DNA from: Luteolibacter sp. | Lineage (GTDB): Bacteria > Verrucomicrobiota > Verrucomicrobiia > Verrucomicrobiales > Akkermansiaceae | Reading direction: 5' to 3' | Assembly: GCA_030696085.1 (NCBI GenBank) | Contig: JAUYNL010000075.1 | Span: 1 to 45,694 of the forward strand | DNA: 45,694 nt | Shown here: positions 1 through 8,206 of the stretch, one piece after another | Layout of the letters: each line of letters starts with the position of its first letter | How positions within the stretch are numbered: the first letter of the stretch is position 1 | Notes under the pieces: generated by a model | What the model was told of the DNA's origin: nothing | The model's database searches: none | What the model saw: the letters and a program-made list of their open reading frames with translations, nothing else | Translations under genes and position numbers: made by a program

Positions 1-2
1 AG

Positions 3-290
3 GGAGAAGCGGGCCATGCGCGGCTTGCGGAAATCGCCCGTGGTCATTGGTCGGTGGAAAACAAAAACCACTGGAAGAAAGACGCCACCCTGTGGCGCGA
101 AGACCGAGGAGTGCGGCGCAAAGCCAAAGGAGCCAAGAACCTCGCGCTTCTGCGCAACGCCATCCTCGCGCTCATCAGGCCAGGGGAGCAGGCCTCGCTC
201 AACCAAGCCTTCCTCCACTACGCCGACCACCGCTCGGTGGCCATCCGCCTCCTAATCCAAATGCCGCCCTACAATGCATCACCAGCCAAT
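3..290 (+). pseudogene. C-terminal remnant of an ISAs1-like transposase
   Basis: The reading frame is open from the window edge. It encodes GHWSVENKNHW followed by a KKDATLWREDRGVRRK stretch and then NLALLRNAILALI. This matches the C-terminal end of ISAs1/H-repeat type DDE transposases, where a (G)HW-x-(I/V)EN motif carries the last catalytic Glu and an RxR-(x)n-NLALLR helix follows. The N-terminal part is outside the window, so the rest of the element cannot be judged. The frame does not stop where the family similarity fades (about base 290). It stays open to base 443, antisense to the end of hisC, which suggests the natural stop was lost by truncation. The family is fairly sure; the exact right end of the element is not visible. 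Confidence 0.65.
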
Positions 291-300
291 CGCCCTGGTC

Positions 301-1410
301 TCAGAATGACGGCATGGCGGTGTTCAAAACGGCATCGAGCACCTCAAGACAGCGTTCGTTTTGCGTCACGGTGCCGATGGAGATCCGGATCCAATCCGGC
401 AGCTTGTAACCGCTCATGGCGCGGACGATCACGCCTTGCTTGAGCATGTCCCGGAACACGCGGTCTCCTCCGCCGGTTCTAACGAGCATGAAGTTCGCGT
501 GGCTGGGCACATATTCCAAGCCGCGCTCCGTGAAGGCCTTTTCATAGAACGCGAGGCCCGCGCGGTTCAGGCGGAGGGTTTCCGACGAATGTTGTGTATC
601 TGATAGAGCCGCGATGGCGCCGGCCTGCGCGATGGCGTTCACATTGAAAGGCTGGCGGGCTTTTTGCAGGAGTTCCGCCAGATGGGCGGGGGCGATGCCG
701 TAGCCCACGCGCAGCGCCGCGAGGCCGTGGATTTTCGAAAAGGTCCGCAGCACGCAGACATTGCGGCCCTCCCTCACATATCTCAGCGTGTCGGGCGGAT
801 TCTCGGGAAACTCGATGTAAGCCTCGTCGAAAACGGCGATCACGTGTTCCGGAAGCCGGTCCATGAAACGATCGATCGCCTGCTGGTCCACCATCGTTCC
901 GGTCGGATTGTTGGGATTGGCGATGAATACAAGACGGGTGTTTTCAGTGATCGCATCCGCCATCGCATCAAGGTCGTGAATGAAATGCGGATCGGCCACT
1001 TCGACATACTTCGCGCCGAAAAGCGTGGCCATCAGTTTGTACACCACGAAGGCGTGTTCCGCGGCGATGAGTTCCGTCCCGCGATTTAAAAAGGTGTGGC
1101 AGAGAAGCTCGATGATCTCGTTGGAGCCATTTCCGAGCACCACGTTTTCGCGGCCGAATCCCAGAGAGGCGGCGATCGCGCCGCGCAAGCGGAAGCCGCC
1201 TCCATCCGGATAGATATGCGCTTCCTCCAGGGCCTCGCGCATCGCCGCCTTGGCCAGCGGCGAGGGGCCGAGCGGATTCTCGTTGGATGCCACTTTCACG
1301 ATTTGCGATGGGTCCAGGCCGAGTTCCCGGGCGGTTTCATCAATCGGCTTTCCGGGCTCGTAAGCCACCAGATCACACACAAAACGGTTCGCGTAGGAGT
1401 CAATCGTCAT
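301..1410 (-). CDS. hisC: Histidinol-phosphate aminotransferase
   Basis: This 369-residue fold-type I PLP enzyme transfers an amino group from glutamate to imidazole-acetol phosphate, a late step of histidine synthesis in the cytoplasm. Visible family marks are SNENPLGPSP near residue 42, the YPDGGG motif that contacts substrate, GNGSNEII, the NPNNPTG motif around residue 165, FDEAYIEF, and the PLP-lysine motif TFSKIHGLAALRVGYG around residue 225. A C-terminal Arg in WIRISIGT binds the carboxylate. Length and start fit the family. It stands alone: no other his biosynthesis gene is adjacent, and the upstream DNA holds a decayed sugar kinase. A histidinol-phosphate phosphatase-like PHP gene lies about 25 kb away on the same strand. 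The related aromatic-amino-acid aminotransferases share most of these motifs, so substrate range is inferred. Confidence 0.93.
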   Translation of the reverse strand: MTIDSYANRFVCDLVAYEPGKPIDETARELGLDPSQIVKVASNENPLGPSPLAKAAMREALEEAHIYPDGGGFRLRGAIAASLGFGRENVVLGNGSNEIIELLCHTFLNRGTELIAAEHAFVVYKLMATLFGAKYVEVADPHFIHDLDAMADAITENTRLVFIANPNNPTGTMVDQQAIDRFMDRLPEHVIAVFDEAYIEFPENPPDTLRYVREGRNVCVLRTFSKIHGLAALRVGYGIAPAHLAELLQKARQPFNVNAIAQAGAIAALSDTQHSSETLRLNRAGLAFYEKAFTERGLEYVPSHANFMLVRTGGGDRVFRDMLKQGVIVRAMSGYKLPDWIRISIGTVTQNERCLEVLDAVLNTAMPSF

Positions 1411-1429
1411 CGCGGCGGCACGCTACGCG

Positions 1430-1866
1430 GCGGAACCCGTCTGGTCAAACGCCAAGGTGACGGACTGATGGAGGCGGTCATGGAGTGCCCGCGCGTATGG
1501 CGCGCGGCAGATGCGCAAAATAGTCCATCGTGCCCTGATAGACCGGGCTGGTCTCCGGCCTCGAATTCCGGCGTGCCTCGCACGACCGGCCCCGCGAAGT
1601 GGACGCGCGGGGTGATTTCCGGCCCGAAAAACGGCAACCTCAGGTTGCTGCCGGCCGCAGGTAGCGTCTCGTCCAGTGCCGCGCGGTCGAAGATGGACCC
1701 AATCAAGTCCCAGGCGATTACGCAGCGTTTCGCGGGCCAGTGAAGCGCCCTATGGCGATGGATCAGAGCCAATGTTGACCGAGAGTTGGCAGGCGATCTC
1801 ACCGGTGGCGGGATCGATCAGGACTGCGGTGAGCGACCGGGTAGAGTAATCAATACCGAGAATCAT
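1430..1866 (-). pseudogene. Decayed FGGY-family sugar kinase (xylulokinase-like)
   Basis: Starting from an ATG at 1866, about 38 codons encode MILGIDYSTRSLTAVLIDP and then SVNIGSDPSP. This is the nucleotide-binding start of FGGY carbohydrate kinases of the xylulokinase type. The frame then stops. A neighbouring frame carries an internal piece of the same family: LPAAGSNLRLPFFGPEITPR followed by GPVVRGTPEFEAG (about 1560-1690). Roughly 250 residues that should separate these two pieces are absent, and no ATP-binding C-terminal half is left. The remains therefore reflect a large internal deletion plus frameshift and cannot make a working kinase. The gene would have phosphorylated a pentulose or a related sugar. 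Confidence 0.7.
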
Positions 1867-1969
1867 GCGTGGAGTCTGGCGGGGCGGCACGCTTTCCCAA
1901 GTGGGACGATGGATGTTCCGGGGGCAATCCATGTGGGCTGGTCCGGGTTTCGATGCTTCCCATCGCGGC

Positions 1970-2002
1970 AAAAAAAGAGCGGTCGCTTTCGCGACCGCTC
2001 TT
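1970..2002 (-). terminator. Intrinsic terminator of the barrel-protein gene
   Basis: A perfect 12-bp stem (1975-1986 with 1991-2002) closes a GAAA tetraloop when read on the minus strand. It is followed by a run of seven T. It begins 32 bases after the stop codon of the outer-membrane protein gene and has all the features of a Rho-independent terminator. Confidence 0.92.
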
Positions 2003-2033
2003 GAGTTGTTTTGAAGTCGGAGACTCCGATGAA

Positions 2034-2840
2034 TTAGAAGCTCACGCTCAGCATGGAACCGGCGACGAACTCGTTGCCGGAACCCCAATAAGCGCTGTCG
2101 TTGTCATCGCTGAGAGCGATGGAACCGGCGACGAACGGAGACAGCTTGGCGCTTTCGACGAAGGCCCAGTCAAGAGCAACCTTGCTGGTCCAAGCGGTGG
2201 CTTGGCCTTCTTCGATGAGGTAACCCACGTTGGTGCTGACATTCAGCGCCAGGCATGGGGTCAGTTCGAAGCTGCGGCTGAGGGCAAGTTCGGTGTAACC
2301 GTTGTTGTTGGCACCGTCGATGTCCCAGTAATAGTTGAGGGACGCTGCGGCGAAGCCGAAGTCACGGGAAAGACCGAAATAGACTTCCTGGGAGTTGTCG
2401 AGGTTGGCGTATTCCTTGTTTGAATGGGCTTGCGGATAATAGTAGTAAATGTATCCGACCGAAGCGGTAAGGAATCCCAAATCATAAGAAACCTCGCCGT
2501 AAAGGTCGAGTTCATCTGTGTCGAGTTGGACATCCTGGTTGAATCTGCCAGCCGTGACGGTGTTTGCGGCATCGAAGCTGCCGTACCAAGCTCCAGCGCT
2601 CAGACCGAGGTTGTTCCACTTGCCAGCGACATCGACGCCGACTTCGATGAGGTCGTCACCGAGGTCAAGTCCACGCCAGAGATATTCGCTGGAATATCCG
2701 GTGTGGAGTTCGTAGCTGATCGCCGATTCCGGTTCGCTCACAGGAGCAGGAGCTGGAGCGGGGGTTCCCGCCGAGGCATTGCCGGCCACAAGGGCGGAGG
2801 CAGCGGCCAGGGCGCCAATGGTTTTGCAGTAGTTTTGCAT
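2034..2840 (-). CDS. Outer-membrane beta-barrel protein, TorF/MipA-like porin type
   Basis: This 268-residue secreted protein begins with a signal peptide (MQNYCKTIGALAAASALVAG, cleavage likely after NASA). A short Ala-Pro linker follows, then alternating hydrophobic/aromatic strands such as YSSEYLWRGLDLG and GLSAGAWYGSF. The YLWRG motif near the first strand is typical of TorF-type putative porins. The last residue is Phe, the usual signal for insertion by the BAM machinery. The internal Met at 2840 was preferred over an upstream Met at 2885 because it starts directly with the signal peptide. The gene has its own terminator and is divergent from amt, separated by a 384-base gap. The transported solute cannot be told from the sequence. 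Confidence 0.8.
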   Translation of the reverse strand: MQNYCKTIGALAAASALVAGNASAGTPAPAPAPVSEPESAISYELHTGYSSEYLWRGLDLGDDLIEVGVDVAGKWNNLGLSAGAWYGSFDAANTVTAGRFNQDVQLDTDELDLYGEVSYDLGFLTASVGYIYYYYPQAHSNKEYANLDNSQEVYFGLSRDFGFAAASLNYYWDIDGANNNGYTELALSRSFELTPCLALNVSTNVGYLIEEGQATAWTSKVALDWAFVESAKLSPFVAGSIALSDDNDSAYWGSGNEFVAGSMLSVSF

Positions 2841-3224
2841 ATTGTTGTGTTGGTTTTCGGTTGCTGCTTGCGTCCTTGGCTGCACCGGAAATGGAACAGA
2901 CAGGAGCGAGTCGGAATGAGCATCCCGCGTGCCAAATGGCGGCTGAACACTCTCCGTTGGGCGAATACTTCGCTTTTCCGTATGATATGTCCAGCTTTAA
3001 TTTTGCACGGTTAGCCGCACCGCTTGGAGACGGGTTAACGGCATGCATCCGGCTTGGCAAGCAGGAATCGGTTTTTTCATGGGAGCCGGATGCCTTGGTT
3101 TTGAAATCATGTGATTTCGAGGATTCTGGATTTTGGCACGGCGTTTGCTTTTCGGCGGTCGCAGTCTCCGTGGATTCGGAATCACCGGGGACAAGCACAC
3201 AACATCCGATCAACCCCGAACATT
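2841..3224. other. Divergent intergenic region between porin and amt
   Basis: This 384-base stretch has no convincing gene; the open frames crossing it are low-complexity shadows. It should hold the porin promoter on the minus strand and contains the sigma-54 promoter of amt listed separately. Single half-site-like GCACC/TGCACGG strings occur upstream of that promoter. I could not find a full NtrC-type palindrome by eye. Confidence 0.6.
3133..3149 (+). promoter_or_regulatory. Sigma-54 (-24/-12) promoter of amt
   Basis: The string TTGGCACGGCGTTTGCT matches the sigma-54 consensus (TTGGCACG-N4-TTGCT) at every conserved position. The GG (3135-3136) and GC (3147-3148) pairs have the obligatory 10-base spacing. 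Transcription would start near 3160, leaving about 65 bases of leader before the amt start. Ammonium transporters are classic RpoN/NtrC targets, so context and motif agree. The match is seen directly; activity is inferred. Confidence 0.75.
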
Positions 3225-4655
3225 ATGACCAGTCGATACCTAATGAAAGTGCGGGCCCTCGCGGCCGCGGCGATCGCATTCGCCGCCTTCCCAATGGCAA
3301 GTCCCGCTTACGGGCAGGATGCGGCCTCACCTCCACCCACTGAGGCTGCCGCAGCCCCGGCGGAGGCGGCAGCAGAGGCCCTCCCGGCAGCGGGGACCTA
3401 CGAGGCCTTCATGGCCGGGCCGGATGCGGCGATGTTCACCGTGAACAATCTTTGGATCCTGCTTTCGGCGGCCTTGGTGTTCATCATGCACCTTGGATTC
3501 TGCTCGGTGGAATCCGGTCTTTGTCAGAAGAAGAATACGGTGAACATCCTATTCAAGAATGTTTTTATCGTCTGTATCGGAGCGTTCGGTTACATGGCTT
3601 GGGGATTCAATGCCATGTATCCCGGCTGGGAGGCGGGCGTTTCGAAGGGTTTCTTCGCGCTGGGCAAGCCGCTCATGGATGGATTCGCCAATGAGGCGGA
3701 GCGCACCGCGAATGTCACCACTGCGTATGCCGGAGTGAATTACACCGTTTGGACGGACTTTATCTTTCAGGCGATGTTCGCCGCCACGGCAGCTACCATT
3801 GTGTCGGGTGCCGTCGCCGAGCGGGTGAAACTCAAGAGTTTCATGATTTACGCGGCGATCCTGGTCACCTTCTGCTACCCGATCACGGGTTCCTGGAAGT
3901 GGGGATACGGCTGGTTGAACACCCTGGGTTTCGCGGATTTCGCCGGCTCCACTCTTGTTCACGCCTTCGGTGGTTTCGCTTCGCTTGCCGCGATCCTTGT
4001 TCTCGGGCCGCGTCTTGGGAAATTCACGAAGGACGGAATCAGGCCGATACTGCCGCACAACCTGCCGCTGGCAAACATCGGCGTGTTTATGTTGTTCCTT
4101 GGATGGTTCGGGTTCAACGGTGGGTCCGTGCTCAGCGCGGACCCCGAAAAGGTATCGCGGGTTTTCGTGACTACCGCCATGGGCGGTTTCGCGGGTGGGC
4201 TCGGCGCGATGTTCACGTCGTGGTTCGTTCTCAAGAAGCCGGATCTTTCGATGGGCCTCAACGGGATTCTCGCCGGTCTGGTGGGGATCACCGCAGGTGC
4301 CGACGTCATTTCCCCTTGGGGGGCGGTGGCGGTTGGCGCGATCGCCGGCCTGATCGTGGTTTTCTCGGTCATTTTCTTCGACAAGATCCGCATCGACGAT
4401 CCTGTGGGCGCGATTTCCGTGCATGGTGTTTGCGGCGTGTGGGGAACCTTGGCTGTGGGCATCTTCGGCGGTGGCAGCATCGTCACCCAGTTCATCGGCA
4501 CGGCAAGCGTCTCGGCTTTTGCCTTTATCGTCTCGTTCGTTATCTTCCACGCACTGAAGCTCACCTTGGGTGTTCGGGTTGACGCCCAAGAAGAGCACGA
4601 AGGACTGGATGTCGCCGAGCACGGATCTCCGGCCTACAACGACAGCCAAGCCTGA
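3225..4655 (+). CDS. amt: Ammonium transporter Amt/MEP/Rh family
   Basis: This 476-residue inner-membrane channel conducts ammonium. An N-terminal signal-like helix (about residues 7-25) and an Ala/Pro/Glu-rich spacer precede the canonical core of 11 transmembrane segments. Family marks include the first helix ending in GFCSVESGLCQKKNT, the DFIFQAMFAATAATIVSGA segment, and the two pore histidines: one in STLVHAFGGFASLAA and one in SVHGVCGVWGTLAVG. GWFGFNGGS lies in between. The start at 3225 was chosen over the open frame from 3111 because the sigma-54 promoter lies between them; an in-frame Met at 3243 is an alternative. No PII gene (glnK) follows, which is unusual for amt. A strong terminator stands just downstream, so it is monocistronic. 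Control by nitrogen limitation through RpoN is predicted. Confidence 0.95.
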   Translation: MTSRYLMKVRALAAAAIAFAAFPMASPAYGQDAASPPPTEAAAAPAEAAAEALPAAGTYEAFMAGPDAAMFTVNNLWILLSAALVFIMHLGFCSVESGLCQKKNTVNILFKNVFIVCIGAFGYMAWGFNAMYPGWEAGVSKGFFALGKPLMDGFANEAERTANVTTAYAGVNYTVWTDFIFQAMFAATAATIVSGAVAERVKLKSFMIYAAILVTFCYPITGSWKWGYGWLNTLGFADFAGSTLVHAFGGFASLAAILVLGPRLGKFTKDGIRPILPHNLPLANIGVFMLFLGWFGFNGGSVLSADPEKVSRVFVTTAMGGFAGGLGAMFTSWFVLKKPDLSMGLNGILAGLVGITAGADVISPWGAVAVGAIAGLIVVFSVIFFDKIRIDDPVGAISVHGVCGVWGTLAVGIFGGGSIVTQFIGTASVSAFAFIVSFVIFHALKLTLGVRVDAQEEHEGLDVAEHGSPAYNDSQA

Positions 4656-4693
4656 GCTCCTCGAATTTGATTTCCCCCTCCCCCCCCCTTCCT

Positions 4694-4725
4694 ACGGGCG
4701 GGCCGGCAACGGTCCGCCCGTTTTT
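4694..4725 (+). terminator. Intrinsic terminator after amt
   Basis: A GC-rich stem of ten pairs (4695-4704 with 4711-4720, one G-T pair) around a six-base loop is followed directly by TTTTT at 4721-4725. It ends the amt transcript 39-70 bases past its stop codon. Confidence 0.9.
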
Positions 4726-4763
4726 CGTTTGCCGCGGTGGCCTTCGTGGTTTCCCCTGCGGTC

Positions 4764-5213
4764 GTGAAGCGTGCGAAATTCCGAGCCTTGCTGGTGGTGG
4801 TCCTGATGGTTTCCCTTGGTTTTGCGGTCTGGAGTTGGTTTCGCCCCTATGCTTGGAATGTTGATCCGACCGCACGTTGCGAGGTCGTCGGGGCGCGGGT
4901 GAAACGAGATCATGCGTTTTTCTGGATGGATCTGCATCTGAAAGTCAGCCGGGGTGAAACCCATGACCTGATGAAGCCCGTGCGTCTGCTCACCTCTGCG
5001 GGAAAGGAATTGGAACCGGCCGACACCACGCTGGGCGGCAGTCCGGATGGAGGAACGACCGACCTTTGGTTCAAATATTGGCTGGAGAAATCCGATCTCG
5101 AAGGACCCCTCTCCCTGCGGATCAATGATGGCTCGCTGGTCATCAAGTCGAATCCCGGAATACCCGCGCTAGGGAGTTCCGATGCCGAATATTTCACAAC
5201 CCATCGCTGGTAA
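4764..5213 (+). CDS. Small single-pass membrane protein, function unknown
   Basis: The frame is open from GTG 4737, but that lies only 11 bases past the terminator T-run. GTG 4764, giving an N-terminus of MKRAKFRALLVVVL, is the more credible start (149 residues). Two or three basic residues precede one hydrophobic helix, about residues 6-25. A roughly 125-residue domain then faces the periplasm, with strands such as FFWMDLHLKVSRG and GPLSLRINDGS. I recognise no family. The stop is three bases before the coaX start, so the two are co-transcribed and probably translationally coupled. Confidence 0.6.
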   Translation: MKRAKFRALLVVVLMVSLGFAVWSWFRPYAWNVDPTARCEVVGARVKRDHAFFWMDLHLKVSRGETHDLMKPVRLLTSAGKELEPADTTLGGSPDGGTTDLWFKYWLEKSDLEGPLSLRINDGSLVIKSNPGIPALGSSDAEYFTTHRW

Positions 5214-5216
5214 CCC

Positions 5217-5960
5217 ATGGCCTGGCTGCTCATCGATAACTCCAACACTCGCACGAAATTCGCGCTTGGTGACGCGGAATGTCTGGGAGACTGGCGTGCT
5301 GTCCTATCCACGGCGGATGTTTCCCGCGAGTCCCTGGCTTCCATCACGGAGCGGCTGGAATATTCCGCAGTGATCGTTTGTTCGGTAGTTCCGGATAAAG
5401 CGACGGTTCTGAGGGAGTTTTTTGAATCACTCCACCCGGTGCATTTTCTTGGCCATGAAAGCCCGTTGGGGATGGGCATAGATTATCCGCTGGCGTCACA
5501 GATCGGCGCGGACCGGCTCGCGAACGCCGCAGGCGTGCTGACGCGCCATGGGGCTCCCGCGATTGTCATCGATTTCGGCACGGCGGTGACCTTTGACGTG
5601 ATTTCCGGGGAACCTGCCTATTGCGGAGGGGTGATCGCGCCGGGACTCGGGGCGATGTCGGGATATCTGCCTCAGAAAACCGCGCTTCTCCCAGCCATCG
5701 AGCTGGTGGAACCCGCATCCGCCATCGGCAAATCCACGGTGCAGGCGATGCAGGCGGGGGCGGTGTTCGGCTATCGCGGCCTGGTGAGGGAAATCATCGC
5801 CCGGATCCGTATGGAACTTGCGGGTTGCCCGATCATCATTGCCACCGGGGGGGATGCCACGTTGATCGCACGCGGTGTTCCTGAAATCGAGGTGGTCGAT
5901 CCGGACATCACGCTTGATGGTCTGCGGCAGGTGGCCGTGCGGCTTTTCGGCTGCGAATGA
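5217..5960 (+). CDS. coaX: Type III pantothenate kinase
   Basis: This 247-residue cytoplasmic enzyme phosphorylates pantothenate, the first step of coenzyme A synthesis, using the ASKHA fold and a monovalent cation. The phosphate-binding start is LLIDNSNTRTKFAL (family D-x-G/S-N-T). GADRLANAAG around residue 100 binds substrate, DFGTAVTFD around residue 120 carries the catalytic Asp, and GGVIAPGLGAM follows. IIATGGDATLIA near the C-terminus is the adenosine motif. The usual Gly of DxGNT is Ser here, a conservative change. The length is normal. It follows the membrane protein by three bases and overlaps the next tiny frame by ATGA. Confidence 0.93.
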   Translation: MAWLLIDNSNTRTKFALGDAECLGDWRAVLSTADVSRESLASITERLEYSAVIVCSVVPDKATVLREFFESLHPVHFLGHESPLGMGIDYPLASQIGADRLANAAGVLTRHGAPAIVIDFGTAVTFDVISGEPAYCGGVIAPGLGAMSGYLPQKTALLPAIELVEPASAIGKSTVQAMQAGAVFGYRGLVREIIARIRMELAGCPIIIATGGDATLIARGVPEIEVVDPDITLDGLRQVAVRLFGCE

Positions 5961-6163
5961 GTGAGGATTCATCCCGAAAACCAAAGTTGGGGAGGTCTCG
6001 AAAAGCACAAGCCGCTGCCGGACAACATTTTACAATGACCCGGGGCAACTTCGCCGAAGTTGCCGCCGGAGCCGCCCGGATGCGAGCTGCCAGTCAGCGG
6101 GCCGCAGGCAAAAAACATGAGCAGCTTGGCCCGAAACAATCCAATTTCGGTTTTCGGGTTTAG
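5957..6163 (+). CDS. Possible small basic protein overlapping the coaX stop
   Basis: This 68-residue frame starts in an ATGA overlap with the end of coaX, the usual sign of translational coupling. It is rich in Lys, Arg, Ala and Gln, has no membrane segment, and resembles no family I know. It ends shortly before yceD. The overlap and the open frame are the only support; chance is a real alternative in high-GC DNA. Confidence 0.35.
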   Translation: MSEDSSRKPKLGRSRKAQAAAGQHFTMTRGNFAEVAAGAARMRAASQRAAGKKHEQLGPKQSNFGFRV

Positions 6164-6255
6164 TCTCGAGGGGGGGCGCGGAAAATCCGGGAAGGTTCGT
6201 GGTGATGGGGTGAATTGTGGCTTGGCGCGGGCGCGGACCGGGCTAGATTCGGCGC

Positions 6256-6759
6256 ATGAGAGGACATTTGATGATTGATCCGGGCGGCTTGCCCGAGGGC
6301 GGGAAAGCGTTTTCCGGTGAGCTGTCGGCGGATATTTTCGACCTGCCTGAAGGGGATGCCCGGGCGCTGGGCCCCTTGGAATATGATCTTTGGGGGCAGC
6401 GCTTCGGTTCGGAGTTGTTGCTGACGGGGTGCTTGTCCGCGTCGTTCGAGTTCACATGTGTTCGGAGCCTGCATCCGTTCGTTCAGACGATCCGTTTGGA
6501 GCAGGCTGCGGTTTCCGTTGAAATCGAAAACGAGGGGGAAGCGGACGTCACGGAAGCATTGCGGGAGGAGATTTTGATCCACTTTCCGGTGGACCCTCGC
6601 TGTGAGGAGGGGGATGAGCCGCAGCAGTGCGAAATCGATCCCCGATATTTATCAGTGGACAAACCGAGTGAAGATGAGCTACCCACTCCGCCCCGCGCCG
6701 AGAGCGACGACCGATGGTCGGCTCTCGACAATCTCAAGGACCTTAAGGACCAACCCTAA
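6256..6759 (+). CDS. yceD: YceD/DUF177 family protein
   Basis: This 167-residue protein of the DUF177 family is encoded just upstream of rpmF, as in most bacteria. The family is linked to 23S rRNA accumulation or ribosome assembly. A central region with GSELLLTGCLSASFEFTCVR fits the family's Cys-containing strand, and an acidic C-terminal tail follows. The usual second Cys pair is incomplete: only single Cys residues are seen at the CVR and DPRC positions. The identification rests mainly on synteny with rpmF-plsX-fabH and on this strand pattern. Start at ATG 6256; an internal Met six codons later is possible. Confidence 0.75.
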   Translation: MRGHLMIDPGGLPEGGKAFSGELSADIFDLPEGDARALGPLEYDLWGQRFGSELLLTGCLSASFEFTCVRSLHPFVQTIRLEQAAVSVEIENEGEADVTEALREEILIHFPVDPRCEEGDEPQQCEIDPRYLSVDKPSEDELPTPPRAESDDRWSALDNLKDLKDQP

Positions 6760-6773
6760 ATCAAAGCAAGACC

Positions 6774-6956
6774 ATGGCCGTACCAAAGCGCCGCCAATCC
6801 AAAAGCCGTCAGAAAATGCGCCGCGGCGCGAAACGCTGGCGCGCACCGATCTTCAAGAGCTGTCCCGAGTGCGGCAGCAAGGTGCCTTCGCACATCGCCT
6901 GTCCCTCATGCGGCTATTACCGCGACCGTCAGGTGCTCGATGTCGAAGCTCTCTGA
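6774..6956 (+). CDS. rpmF: 50S ribosomal protein L32
   Basis: This 60-residue large-subunit protein begins MAVPKRRQSKSRQKMRR, the hallmark start of bL32. It carries two CxxC pairs (CPEC and CPSC) that form a zinc ribbon, so it is the zinc-binding (C+) version. It follows yceD by 14 bases and precedes plsX, the classical order. Co-expression with fatty-acid genes is expected from this arrangement. Confidence 0.97.
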   Translation: MAVPKRRQSKSRQKMRRGAKRWRAPIFKSCPECGSKVPSHIACPSCGYYRDRQVLDVEAL

Positions 6957-7067
6957 GGCTGTCCAAGTGATTTCAACGGATCGCCGTCCGGGGCTATTCC
7001 CTGGCGGTGATTTTTCGTATCCATCGCATCCGTTCCGCCGCCCGCGAATTCTCATTTTCAAAACCGC

Positions 7068-8096
7068 ATGAAAGTCGCCCTGGACGCCATGGGCGGGGAT
7101 CTGGCCCCCGCCGTCAATATCGGAGGAGCCATAGACGCCCTGCGGTATTATCCGAAGTTACAGCACCTGTATCTGGTTGGTGACGAGCATATTCTCACTG
7201 CGGAGTGTGCAAAACAGGGGCTCGATCTCAGGGATCCGCGCGTGAGCATTGTGCATGCCCCGGAAGTGATCGGCATGGCCGAGCCGGGAGCGAAGACGGT
7301 GCGTCGGAAAAAGCATTCGTCCATCAGCATCGCCATGGAGATGGTGAGGGATGGCAAAGCCGAGGCTTTTGTTTCCGCTGGAAACACCGGTGCCGCCGTA
7401 GCGGCTGCAACCTTGAAATTGAGGACGCTTCCCGGTGTGGACCGGGCCGGCATCGCGACGGCCATACCGAACGAATTCGGACTCTGTCACATTTTGGACG
7501 CCGGGGCGAATCCCGAGGCGAAACCCGAGCACCTGGTCGCCTACGCGGTGATGGGCACGGCTTTCTCCCGCAATGTCCTGGGAGTCAAGAACCCGAAAGT
7601 GGGACTCATGTCCAACGGCGAGGAAGATGAAAAAGGAACGACCTTCACCAAGGAGACCTTCCGCTTGCTCAAACAGACACCTGGCATTCATTTCGTCGGC
7701 AATGTCGAGGGTCGTGATCTTTTCGAGACGGAGTTGGACGTGGTGCTGTGTGACGGATTTGTCGGCAACATCATGCTCAAGACGGTGGAGGCGACGGCCA
7801 AGGCCGTTTCCAAATGGCTGAAAACCGAAATCAAGGGCAACCCGCTGCGCCTGGCTGGGGCGGTGCTCGCCAACGGAGCCTTTAAAGCGCTCAAGGAGAA
7901 AAGCAGCTACGAGACCTACGGCGGCAGCCCGCTGCTGGGTGTGAACGGCGTGGTCATCATCGCCCACGGCTCCTCCACGGCACTCGCGGTGCGCAATGCC
8001 ATCAGGGTGGGCATGGAAACTGTCGAAAACCAGGTGAACTCGCGCATCCAGGAGGCTCTGGCATCGATTTCTCTGGCTCCGGTGTCTTTGGAGTGA
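7068..8096 (+). CDS. plsX: Phosphate acyltransferase PlsX
   Basis: This 342-residue peripheral membrane enzyme converts acyl-ACP to acyl-phosphate, the donor for PlsY in phospholipid synthesis. It starts with KVALDAMGGDLAP, the family signature. Further family stretches are SISIAMEMVRDGKAEAFVSAGNTGA, VGLMSNGEEDEKG and CDGFVGNIMLK. The length is normal for PlsX. It sits between rpmF and fabH, with about 110 bases on each side, and is likely part of the same lipid operon. Confidence 0.96.
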   Translation: MKVALDAMGGDLAPAVNIGGAIDALRYYPKLQHLYLVGDEHILTAECAKQGLDLRDPRVSIVHAPEVIGMAEPGAKTVRRKKHSSISIAMEMVRDGKAEAFVSAGNTGAAVAAATLKLRTLPGVDRAGIATAIPNEFGLCHILDAGANPEAKPEHLVAYAVMGTAFSRNVLGVKNPKVGLMSNGEEDEKGTTFTKETFRLLKQTPGIHFVGNVEGRDLFETELDVVLCDGFVGNIMLKTVEATAKAVSKWLKTEIKGNPLRLAGAVLANGAFKALKEKSSYETYGGSPLLGVNGVVIIAHGSSTALAVRNAIRVGMETVENQVNSRIQEALASISLAPVSLE

Positions 8097-8206
8097 TCCG
8101 CCGCCCTGCATGTGTCCTGGCTTGCCCGCTTAGTTGAGGGATCATCTGGTTTTCCGATGAACTTCGCGCTTGTGACCGATGGGTGGCGGTTCCAATCTCC
8201 CGCCGC

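Noticed and set aside
2424..3014. 196-residue plus-strand open frame crossing the porin gene and the intergenic region
   Set aside because: It overlaps the barrel-protein gene in antisense and has no family features; the terminator and signal peptide support the minus-strand gene.
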